From the NCBI GenBank assembly GCA_903970295.1, contig CAJCHQ010000302.1:1-5242 (forward strand): a stretch of 5,242 nucleotides of DNA. The letters are read 5' to 3'. How positions within the stretch are numbered: position 1 is the first letter of the stretch; each line of letters starts with the position of its first letter. Source of the stretch: Bryobacterales bacterium (GTDB taxonomy: Bacteria > Cyanobacteriota > Vampirovibrionia > Obscuribacterales > Obscuribacteraceae). The position numbers and the translations under genes are program-made. Shown piece by piece: positions 1 through 5,242 of this stretch. Under the pieces are notes generated by a model, which was given only the letters and a program-made list of their open reading frames with translations, had not been told where the DNA came from and ran no database searches.

Positions 1-249
1 GCCGTAGTGGCCGGCAATGCCGGACTGAAAGACCACCTCGTCATCGGCAAAGACGCCATTGTCGAAGCCATGGCCGGCGTCATGAAAGACGTGCCCGATC
101 ATGATGTGCAAGTCGGAGTGCCGGCCACGCCGGTCAGACAATTTTTTACCGAAGTAGCTCACGTCAGGCGCCTGCCCAAGATGGCTGCTGAAATGAAGAC
201 TTTGCAAAAACGACTGGCAGCATTGGAAGAGAAATTAGCAAGCAAGTAA
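1..249 (+). CDS. lpxD: LpxD, UDP-3-O-acylglucosamine N-acyltransferase (C-terminal part, 5' end outside window)
   Basis: Only the last 82 residues are visible; the reading frame is open to the left edge, so the GTG at 7 is an internal valine codon and not a start. LpxD adds a second hydroxyacyl chain, from acyl-ACP, to UDP-3-O-acyl-glucosamine in the cytoplasm, which is the third step of lipid A synthesis. The visible part shows the last left-handed beta-helix turns (AGNAGLKDHLVIGKDAIVEA), then the family-typical exit pattern of 'G V x K D V P' followed by 'V x G V P A x P' (visible residues about 26-44). A charged helix of about 25 residues rich in K, E, L and A follows, typical of the LpxD tail that packs in the trimer. 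The catalytic histidine of the family lies upstream and cannot be checked. The related acyltransferase LpxA also has a hexapeptide helix, but the VGVPA exit plus coiled-coil tail and the lpxC neighbour favour LpxD. Confidence 0.85.
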   Translation, partial: AVVAGNAGLKDHLVIGKDAIVEAMAGVMKDVPDHDVQVGVPATPVRQFFTEVAHVRRLPKMAAEMKTLQKRLAALEEKLASK

Positions 250-270
250 GAGAAAGCGGGAAAAAACAAA

Positions 271-1125
271 ATGGCGACAGCGTCCAAAGCAGAAAAAGAT
301 ACCCAAGATAATCACCTTTCTGAGCTTGCCCTCCCGGGAGGCTTTACTTTCAGTGTGAAAAGTCGCGGGCTGACCTCCAAAAAAGAAATTGGCACAGTCG
401 TTCAGGAAGCCAAACCGGGGACAGGTGTAGTTTTTATCGTCACGAAAACTGATGGAAGCATTGTGGAAATTCCAGCTCGTTCGGAATTTGTCGTCAATAC
501 CCTGCGCAATGTCGTGATCGGCCGTGAGGGCACCAGACTGTGCATCATCGAACACATAATGGCGGCTCTAACTTTCTGGGGGCTGGAGGATCTTGTCGTC
601 AATATTGACGGACCAGAATTACCCCTTGGTGACGGCAGCGCCCTAATCTGGCTCGATGCCTTCAAGAAAGCCGGCGTGGAAAAACGAGTTGTCGCCGCTG
701 ACGTCAGTCTGAAAGAGCCTGTTGTGGTGAGTAAAGGCGATCGTTCAATTACAGCGATTCCCGATGACAAATTTTCAGTCACTTATTTGATGGATTGGAA
801 TCATCCGGCGATCGGTAAGCGCTGGCACACCTGGACCGCTACCGACGCAGTTGAAGAAATTGCTATCGCCCGTACGTTCGCTCCTTTGAAAGAACATCAA
901 TTGCTGGGGCTAGAAAATGACGTAGTCAGCCTCACCGAAGATGGATTTACGATGCCTCTGCATTTTCCAGACGAGCCAGTTCGCCACAAGCTGCTCGATC
1001 TGATCGGTGATTTGACCTTGATCGGCTTCAATCCGTTCAAATTGAAAGCCCGATTCGTAAGCATTAAGGGCGGTCACGAATTAGATGTCGACTTAGTGAA
1101 GAAGCTCAAGCAAGCAATCGGTTGA
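271..1125 (+). CDS. lpxC: LpxC, UDP-3-O-acyl-N-acetylglucosamine deacetylase
   Basis: Zinc-dependent deacetylase of the committed step of lipid A synthesis; it removes the acetyl group from UDP-3-O-acyl-GlcNAc in the cytoplasm and supplies the amine that LpxD, encoded just upstream, then acylates. Recognisable family blocks are the C-x-x-E-H-x-x-A-A-L motif with general base E94 and zinc ligand H95, IDGPELPLGDGSA at 112-124, the DWNHPAIG block around H178, ARTF at 200-203, VRHKLLDLIGDL with zinc ligands H239 and D243 plus K240, and GGH with H269. All residues I would expect for catalysis are therefore present. At 284 residues it is shorter than the roughly 305 of E. coli LpxC and close to cyanobacterial forms. 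The shortening falls between ARTF and the RHK motif, where the usual GGS-x-x-NA-[IV]-V stretch is missing. The N-terminal G-[VIL]-H-S-G motif reads G-L-T-S-K. The ATG at 271 follows lpxD by 21 bases, with a weak purine-rich ribosome site (GCGGGA, 256-261). Confidence 0.93.
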   Translation: MATASKAEKDTQDNHLSELALPGGFTFSVKSRGLTSKKEIGTVVQEAKPGTGVVFIVTKTDGSIVEIPARSEFVVNTLRNVVIGREGTRLCIIEHIMAALTFWGLEDLVVNIDGPELPLGDGSALIWLDAFKKAGVEKRVVAADVSLKEPVVVSKGDRSITAIPDDKFSVTYLMDWNHPAIGKRWHTWTATDAVEEIAIARTFAPLKEHQLLGLENDVVSLTEDGFTMPLHFPDEPVRHKLLDLIGDLTLIGFNPFKLKARFVSIKGGHELDVDLVKKLKQAIG

Positions 1126-1127
1126 TG

Positions 1128-1133
1128 TGAGGA
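1128..1133 (+). promoter_or_regulatory. Ribosome binding site selecting ATG 1139
   Basis: TGAGGA lies 5 bases before the ATG at 1139, a good Shine-Dalgarno distance. The earlier in-frame GTG at 1127 would overlap this site and has no comparable site of its own, so ATG 1139 is the better start for the DUF4139 gene. This is a reading of spacing only; no experiment is implied. Confidence 0.65.
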
Positions 1134-1138
1134 ATGAT

Positions 1139-2659
1139 ATGAAAACGAACCGGCTAATCTTTGATGCGACCGTAGCTATTGCCCTGGCAATCAGCTGCCC
1201 GCTTGTGACTCGCGCCCAAGGAGAATCTGTTGACGAAGCACCCTCCGCTCAAGCCAGGACTGAAGAGATAAAAGCTTCTGACTCGCAGGATGTCAGCCTG
1301 ACTATCTACAATCAAAATTTTGGACTTGTTCGCGATGTGCGCACCGTCGACCTCAAAGCCGGTGTCAACTATTTGCGTTTCGAAGATGTGGCTGCCCAGA
1401 TCGATCCTACGACCGTCAACTTCACTTCTCTCACCGCACCGAATGCGGTGACTGTGCGTGAACAAAATTATCAATATGATGTGCTGGATCCCATTACTAT
1501 TCTTTCCAAATCGGTGGGCAAAAGCGTCAAATTCAGAGAATATCTCGCCAGCGGTCAGGTGCACGAAACCGCGGGAATACTTCTCAACCCGCCCCAGTCA
1601 ACGGTTTTCAACGATGCTTCTGGTAATTCAACAACGCGGATGCAGGGGCTGGTATTGAAGACAAGCAGTGGTGTGGTGCTTAACCCGAGTGGCGAGGCCG
1701 AATTGGCCGAACTACCGCTAGGTCTTGTGCCCAAGCCATCTTTGTTGTGGAAATTAGAGACAACGAAAGGCGGCAAGCACAGAAGCGAAATCGACTACCA
1801 GACCGCGGGTTTGAACTGGCATTGTGATTATGTCGTCGTCGTCAATGCCGATGAAACTCAAGCCGACATCACCAGCTGGGTGACGCTGGATAACAAGTCT
1901 GGTGCGACTTTCAAGAATGCGGCCTTGAAATTGATGGCTGGCGATGTTCACAAATTGGCGACTCCGCCAGTCCCCCGGAGCGCCGGCTTTATGTCTGCTC
2001 GGGCTCAAGCTGCTCCAGAACCTCAATTTAGTGAGAGCGGATTCGCCGAATATCATCTTTATACTCTGGCTGGACGCACTAGCGTCAACAGCAATGAAAC
2101 CAAACAGATGAGTTTATTCAACGCCAGTAAAATCGGTACTCAGAAAAAATATGTATTCGACCCCGAGAACGGCAACAACTTCTATCCTATGTATAGAAGC
2201 AACAACAGTACTCAAAAAGTGGCTGTCAAAGTCGAGATTGCCAACAGCAAAGCGAACGGACTGGGAATGCCAATGCCCAAAGGCAAAGTACGCGTCTACA
2301 AAAAAGACCAGGATGGTGCCCTGGAATTCATCGGCGAGGATAATATCGACCACACCCCGAAAGACGAGAAAGTACGTGTCTACCTTGGCGACGCCTTTGA
2401 CATCATTGCCGAGCGCAAGCAAACCAATCAGCAGCAAGTATCAGATCGCGTCCAGCGGCTGAGCTACGAAATTTCGATCCGCAATCACAAGGATTCAGCC
2501 GTCTCAGTCACCGATGTAGAGCACGCTTTCGGACAATGGAAGATTGTCTCATCGAGCCACGAATCGACCAAACGTGATGCCCACACGTTCGAATTCGCAG
2601 TCGATGTCCCGGCTAATGGCGAGTCAAAAGTGACATACACTGTAGAAACCAAGTACTAA
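1139..2659 (+). CDS. Exported DUF4139 domain protein
   Basis: A 506-residue protein of unknown function, numbered from ATG 1139. It begins with a signal peptide: basic KTNR, a hydrophobic core at 6-23, and a probable cleavage after TRA at 26. A cysteine at 20 sits in A-I-S-C, a poor lipobox, so a soluble exported protein is more likely than a lipoprotein. After a low-complexity linker, residues about 51-100 (DVSLTIYNQNFGLVRDVRTV, then a short L-R-F-x-D-V-x-x-x-I-D-P-T-T-V run) are the typical opening of DUF4139 proteins. Residues about 220-271 hold the hallmark Y-x-T-x-G-L-x-W-x-x-D-Y, N-K-S-G-x-x-F and L-M-A-G-D-V pattern. Residues 379-427 (K-G-K-V-R-V-Y-K-K-D, I-G-E-D, L-G-D-A-F-D) and 443-465 form the C-terminal beta-rich part. 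A distant relation is the MuiA mucoidy-inhibitor group, which shares this domain. There is no catalytic motif. It lies 13 bases after lpxC and is probably cotranscribed. A GTG at 1127 would give 510 residues. Envelope localisation is inferred. Confidence 0.8.
   Translation: MKTNRLIFDATVAIALAISCPLVTRAQGESVDEAPSAQARTEEIKASDSQDVSLTIYNQNFGLVRDVRTVDLKAGVNYLRFEDVAAQIDPTTVNFTSLTAPNAVTVREQNYQYDVLDPITILSKSVGKSVKFREYLASGQVHETAGILLNPPQSTVFNDASGNSTTRMQGLVLKTSSGVVLNPSGEAELAELPLGLVPKPSLLWKLETTKGGKHRSEIDYQTAGLNWHCDYVVVVNADETQADITSWVTLDNKSGATFKNAALKLMAGDVHKLATPPVPRSAGFMSARAQAAPEPQFSESGFAEYHLYTLAGRTSVNSNETKQMSLFNASKIGTQKKYVFDPENGNNFYPMYRSNNSTQKVAVKVEIANSKANGLGMPMPKGKVRVYKKDQDGALEFIGEDNIDHTPKDEKVRVYLGDAFDIIAERKQTNQQQVSDRVQRLSYEISIRNHKDSAVSVTDVEHAFGQWKIVSSSHESTKRDAHTFEFAVDVPANGESKVTYTVETKY
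1431..1451 (+). other. Perfect 8-bp inverted repeat inside the DUF4139 gene
   Basis: TCACCGCA (1431-1438) and TGCGGTGA (1444-1451) are exact reverse complements around a 5-base loop, CCGAA. No run of T follows, so it is not an intrinsic terminator. It lies within well-conserved coding sequence (LTAPNAVTV) and may be chance or an RNA hairpin. Confidence 0.45.
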
Positions 2660-2664
2660 CTGCT

Positions 2665-2755
2665 ATGGGTTTCAGATGTTATTGGCTTCAGTCCCATTGG
2701 CTTCAGTCCCATTGGCTTCAGGTCTTATCGGTTTTCAGCAATTGAGTTTCGCGGT
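2665..2755. repeat. Imperfect tandem array of a 14-16 base unit at the convergent gene junction
   Basis: The core units are 2681-2695 and 2696-2710 (both ATTGGCTTCAGTCCC) and 2711-2726 (ATTGGCTTCAGGTCTT). Decayed copies flank them: ATGGGTTTCAGATGTT at 2665-2680, ATCGGTTTTCAGCA at 2727-2740, and possibly ATTGAGTTTCGCGGT from 2741. The array fills the short gap after the DUF4139 stop and overlaps the last dozen codons of the minus-strand DUF3592 gene. The TGA stop of that gene (2720-2718) lies in a unit, and the same in-frame TGA recurs in the next two units (2705-2703 and 2690-2688). I see no self-complementary hairpin within the unit, so a terminator role is not supported. Confidence 0.8.
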
Positions 2756-3305
2756 ACGCTTTTGATTTCTTTTGCAGGCGTATCGACATAATCAAAGAAA
2801 CAATAATGGCGCCTGCACCGAATATGAAAAGAATGTTGTTGGGGGCATAGGGGGAATGACTATTGCCTCCTTCATGATTGAAGTAGGAGACCGATGGCTC
2901 GGCTGCTTGATAATAGACGTCAATTTTTTCTCCCACCGGATATTTGCGCACGAGGTCGCCGACGCTCTTGTCGTCGGTTTTATCGAAAGTGACATCGTGA
3001 TTCTCATAATCTTGATTGTCAATCTCATATCGATAAACGAAATCAGGATGAATTGTCGCAGTATACGGAAAATGCATCATGCGACTGCGCACGATTGACG
3101 ATTGTAAGATCACACCTTTAGTCAGACGCCAGTCTTTGGCAAAACTAAGGCGATCGAGGTCTTTGCCCGTGATTCCGCAAATCAGCATGCCGACAATGGC
3201 TAAAGTCATGACTAAGCGCGCTTGACTCCTCAGCTTTTTATTAGCCAGCTCCTCTAGCGGTCTGTCTTCGGCGTCCGGAATCTTTGCGTTCGGAATTTTA
3301 GCCAT
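2718..3305 (-). CDS. Small two-helix membrane protein with DUF3592 domain
   Basis: A 195-residue protein of unknown function. A basic, hydrophilic N-terminus of about 29 residues is followed by a transmembrane helix (about 31-47, LVMTLAIVGMLICGITG), a beta-rich domain (about 58-142) and a second helix (about 157-175, NILFIFGAGAIIVSLIMSI). It ends in a short basic tail (RLQKKSK). The middle matches the DUF3592 pattern: W-R-x-T-K-G-V-I near its start, H-P-D-F-V-Y-R-Y-E-I-D-N-Q-x-Y (86-100), then K-Y-P-V-G-E-K-I-D-V-Y-Y and P-S-V-S-Y. Both termini are probably cytoplasmic with the domain outside, judging from flanking positive charge. The ATG lies 3 bases after the ROK kinase stop, so it is the last gene of that operon and is probably translationally coupled. 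An imperfect 15-base duplication lies at its 5' end, and the 3' end runs into a tandem array. No function is assigned. Confidence 0.75.
   Translation of the reverse strand: MAKIPNAKIPDAEDRPLEELANKKLRSQARLVMTLAIVGMLICGITGKDLDRLSFAKDWRLTKGVILQSSIVRSRMMHFPYTATIHPDFVYRYEIDNQDYENHDVTFDKTDDKSVGDLVRKYPVGEKIDVYYQAAEPSVSYFNHEGGNSHSPYAPNNILFIFGAGAIIVSLIMSIRLQKKSKAYRETQLLKTDKT
3271..3300. repeat. Imperfect 15-base tandem duplication in the start of the DUF3592 gene
   Basis: GCGTCCGGAATCTTT (3271-3285) and GCGTTCGGAATTTTA (3286-3300) agree at 12 of 15 positions. On the coding strand they give the repeated peptide AKIPNAKIPDAED just after the start methionine. The repeat is in frame, adding five residues to the hydrophilic N-terminus. 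Confidence 0.6.
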
Positions 3306-3308
3306 CGC

Positions 3309-4307
3309 TCAACTTACTGTCGGCATGATATCGTCGAGAACAACTTGGGCGGCGCCAATGATGCCGGCAAAGTGACCGAGTCGACTTTTGTGAATAATCA
3401 AATTATCGCCGATCGATGGCAAGCATCTATCTTTGACGAGCTCGCTAATCAATTCATAGTCGATCACTTCACTCATACCGCCGCCGAGAATGAAACAATC
3501 GGGATTGAGCACATGGGCCAGATTTACCAATCCGGCTGCCACATGCTCATGCCATTTATTGAGAGACTTCTGCGCGACGATATCGCCCGATTGAGCTGCC
3601 GTACTTATACTGCGAGTGGTGAGGTGGCCAGGGTCTTTAGCCAGAGCCGATTGATCGGGCGACACTCCCTGAAGCATCTCTTTAGTTGTCGTGATCAAGC
3701 CCCGTCCGGAAGCATATTCTTCCCAGCAGTCGTACATGCCACATGAGCACAGGCGCTTGTTTTCCAGAGCGATGCGCAGATGACCGACTTCACCGGCTGC
3801 CCAGTTCGCGCCACGATAAGGGCGACCGTCGATCATCAGGCCGCCACCAATACCGGTGCCCAGAGTGACGCCAATCAGGCAGTGGTGACCCTTCAATCCC
3901 ATCGCACCGGCATCGCCGTATGTAGAGGCATTGCCGTCATTTTCCACGTGCACCGGCAACATCGTCTTTGACTCGATTATCTTTTTCACGGTCGTGCCAG
4001 TCCATCCGGTGATGTTACTGGCATCGAGAATCTGTCCGGTCGAGCAATCGACGATTCCCGCTGTAGCAATTCCGACACCGGTCAAAACTGATTTTTCCTG
4101 AAATTTAGCGATCAGCTCGAGGAGCGCCGCTATCACGTTATCGGCACCTTGAGGAGTAGGCACAGTGATCGGTTCGGATACGACATGATTGTCTAAAACT
4201 AAAGCGGCGCTGAGTTTGGTGCCTCCCAGGTCCATGCCGACAGCCGGCATTTTGGTTTTCAAAAACGAGTCGAAATTACTGCTGCGAGGACTTTGCATCT
4301 GACTCAT
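3309..4307 (-). CDS. ROK-family sugar kinase (glucokinase-like)
   Basis: A 332-residue cytoplasmic kinase expected to phosphorylate a hexose or amino sugar with ATP. Numbered from the ATG at 4307, it has the phosphate-1 loop DLGGTK (26-31), G-I-A-T-A-G-I-V-D (79-87), E-N-D-G-N-A with catalytic Asp124 (122-127), the ROK signature L-G-T-G-I-G-G-G (149-156), G-E-V-G-H (172-176), the zinc-binding C-x-C-G-x-x-x-C-x-E motif (C187, C189, C194, E196; His176 is the likely fourth ligand), and L-G-G-G (274-277). No DNA-binding helix-turn-helix precedes the kinase domain, so it is an enzyme rather than a NagC/XylR-type repressor. Glucose, N-acetylglucosamine and N-acetylmannosamine kinases all share these motifs, so the substrate is left open. 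The ATG at 4307 shares its A with the upstream stop. A TTG at 4310 and ATGs at 4298 and 4250 are alternatives; the last would give a more usual length but has no good ribosome site. Confidence 0.9.
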   Translation of the reverse strand: MSQMQSPRSSNFDSFLKTKMPAVGMDLGGTKLSAALVLDNHVVSEPITVPTPQGADNVIAALLELIAKFQEKSVLTGVGIATAGIVDCSTGQILDASNITGWTGTTVKKIIESKTMLPVHVENDGNASTYGDAGAMGLKGHHCLIGVTLGTGIGGGLMIDGRPYRGANWAAGEVGHLRIALENKRLCSCGMYDCWEEYASGRGLITTTKEMLQGVSPDQSALAKDPGHLTTRSISTAAQSGDIVAQKSLNKWHEHVAAGLVNLAHVLNPDCFILGGGMSEVIDYELISELVKDRCLPSIGDNLIIHKSRLGHFAGIIGAAQVVLDDIMPTVS

Positions 4308-4321
4308 CAAATGCCACCACC
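4305..4321 (-). promoter_or_regulatory. Stop-start overlap (TGATG) with ribosome binding site in the upstream gene
   Basis: Read on the minus strand, GGTGGTGG (4321-4314) lies 6 bases before ATG (4307-4305), and the stop TGA of the barrel gene (4309-4307) shares its last base with that ATG. The Shine-Dalgarno-like run is made by the glycine codons of the barrel protein's C-terminal GGGI. This arrangement is typical of translational coupling and decides the kinase start. Confidence 0.65.
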
Positions 4322-5242
4322 CGCCAAACCTAACTGACCCTGGTCGACTTTGCCCTTGGTGACCAAAGTCTTGAAGTTCGCTGGTGCGCCGTATAGAACG
4401 TCGAAACCAATTCTGTTCATGCCATAAATAAAGTCATAGGCGCCGACGATCTTGAAATCATCAGGGCCGACGGCAATGTTCAAAGTCTGCTGATAGGGCA
4501 AGTTCTGTGACATGTTGTAGCCCAAAGTGCCACCAAGCATTAAGTACTTGTTGAACTTGTAACTGGTGGTGCCATAAACATACTGACTGCCCTGGATGTA
4601 TTCGTCGAAGACGAACGGCGAACTTCCACGGACAGCGGCTTGCGTGTAACCGGTTTGTAGGCGCAAGCGATTCAGGTACATGTCGAGAACGGGACCAGCC
4701 TGAAGAACAGCCATACGGTCGCCGCCAGCGCCGAGGTAATCGCGCAGTGTCAAACTGCCTTGCACATATGATTTCATCCCGTATTTGTTATTACCCACGG
4801 AAAAAAGGTTGTGAGACTGAGCACTTATACTTTCTTGTAATCTGAAAGCTGAGTTCCTCACTGTACGGTTGGCAGAAGCACCGTACAATTTGGCCAAATT
4901 GGCGTTTTGACTTAGCAACTGGGGGTTGTCTTGCATCCAACCGGCCGAGGTGCGGAAGTTCAGGTAAGAGATGAAGGGAATCACCGAAATGCCGTGGTCG
5001 TCCACCAATTCTGCTCTCAAGCGGGCGCGTGTCAAACCCATTGAACCGTCACTCATGTACCGGTTGATACCACTCTGGAATTTGAACTTCTTGTAAATCC
5101 CGAATTTGAGATCGCTGACCAGAAGGTTCGAGACGGAACCGTAACCGACGTGAGTGCCGAAATAATCGTTTGTATATGCGACCTGTCCACCGAGTCCTAT
5201 TTTGCTGCCTGCGGTGGAACTGACGGTAGCAATTTGAGAACC
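4307..5242 (-). CDS. Outer-membrane beta-barrel protein, probably LptD-like (DUF3769 type), 5' end outside window
   Basis: The frame is open from the right edge to the TGA at 4309-4307, giving 311 visible residues. The ATG at 5056 is internal, because a coherent barrel-like sequence (such as KIGLGGQVAYTNDYFGTHVG) continues upstream without a stop. The whole stretch alternates polar and hydrophobic residues with many Gly, Tyr, Asn and Phe and short turns, and has no long hydrophobic helix, as expected for membrane beta-strands. The block G-Y-T-Q followed by S-S-P-F-V-F-D-E-Y (visible 198-215), then Y-V-Y-G-T-T-S-Y-K-F, L-G-G-T-L-G-Y-N and G-P-D-D-F-K-I-V-G-A-Y-D (259-270), resembles from memory the C-terminal half of cyanobacterial DUF3769 proteins. 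These are LptD-like pores that insert lipopolysaccharide. The protein ends in GGGI, without the terminal aromatic residue usual in proteobacterial barrels. It is the first visible gene of the operon with the kinase. Barrel nature is fairly sure; the LptD assignment is tentative. Confidence 0.55.
   Translation of the reverse strand, partial: GSQIATVSSTAGSKIGLGGQVAYTNDYFGTHVGYGSVSNLLVSDLKFGIYKKFKFQSGINRYMSDGSMGLTRARLRAELVDDHGISVIPFISYLNFRTSAGWMQDNPQLLSQNANLAKLYGASANRTVRNSAFRLQESISAQSHNLFSVGNNKYGMKSYVQGSLTLRDYLGAGGDRMAVLQAGPVLDMYLNRLRLQTGYTQAAVRGSSPFVFDEYIQGSQYVYGTTSYKFNKYLMLGGTLGYNMSQNLPYQQTLNIAVGPDDFKIVGAYDFIYGMNRIGFDVLYGAPANFKTLVTKGKVDQGQLGLAGGGI

Noticed and set aside
1024..1050. Imperfect inverted repeat GGCTTCAAT / ATTGAAAGCC inside lpxC
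   Set aside because: It has a bulge, lies in conserved coding sequence just after the catalytic RHK motif, and has no T-run; it is probably chance.
1127..1129. GTG at 1127 as the start of the DUF4139 gene
   Set aside because: It overlaps the TGAGGA ribosome site of the ATG at 1139, and the four extra residues add nothing to the signal peptide.
2645..2673. Possible terminator: GAAACC (2645-2650) can pair with GGTTTC (2668-2673)
   Set aside because: The stem is only 6 bp with a 17-base loop, includes the stop codon and has no following T-run, so it is too weak to call.
2665..2755. CRISPR array
   Set aside because: The units are about 15 bases, contiguous and without unique spacers, so this is a simple tandem repeat.
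2772..3098. Open frame on the plus strand opposite the DUF3592 gene
   Set aside because: It is antisense to a well-supported membrane protein and shows no recognisable domain or ribosome site.
3345..3746. Open frame on the plus strand opposite the ROK gene
   Set aside because: The minus-strand frame carries all ROK motifs; the plus frame is a shadow.
4308..4310. TTG at 4310 as the start of the ROK gene
   Set aside because: It directly precedes an ATG that forms the classic TGATG overlap and has the better ribosome-site spacing.
5054..5056. ATG at 5056 as the start of the barrel gene
   Set aside because: The same frame stays open to the window edge with barrel-like sequence for 62 more codons, so this methionine is internal.

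Overview
This 5.2 kb window comes from the chromosome of a bacterium with an outer membrane and lipid A. It holds two gene clusters that converge near position 2690. Coding density is very high, base composition looks balanced (about half G+C by eye), and no gap exceeds 60 bases. The short LpxC, about 284 residues rather than the roughly 305 of proteobacteria, resembles cyanobacterial LpxC. The barrel protein at the right edge resembles the cyanobacterial DUF3769/LptD-like family. My best guess is therefore a member of Cyanobacteriota in the wide sense, possibly a non-photosynthetic lineage such as Obscuribacterales/Vampirovibrionia. This is inference: nothing in the window fixes the taxon.

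Plus strand, 1-2659: the 3' end of lpxD (lipid A N-acyltransferase), then lpxC (the committed deacetylase of lipid A synthesis), then an exported DUF4139 protein. Gaps are 21 and 13 bases, so the three genes look like one operon. LpxC and LpxD catalyse consecutive steps of lipid A synthesis. The DUF4139 protein carries a signal peptide and probably acts outside the cytoplasm.

Junction, 2660-2755: an imperfect tandem array of a unit of about 15 bases (core ATTGGCTTCAG) fills the short convergent gap. It runs over the stop codon of the minus-strand gene. I found no convincing intrinsic terminator there.

Minus strand, 5242-2718 (read right to left): a large outer-membrane beta-barrel-like protein cut by the window edge, then a ROK-family sugar kinase, then a small two-helix membrane protein with a DUF3592 domain. 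The barrel stop and kinase start share one base (TGATG), and the kinase and DUF3592 genes are 3 bases apart, so this is a tightly coupled operon. If the barrel is LptD-like, both clusters serve the envelope: one makes lipid A and the other includes the lipopolysaccharide insertion pore.

I see no mobile element, CRISPR array, RNA gene or defence system. The window looks like core envelope biology with a few local oddities rather than a new system.
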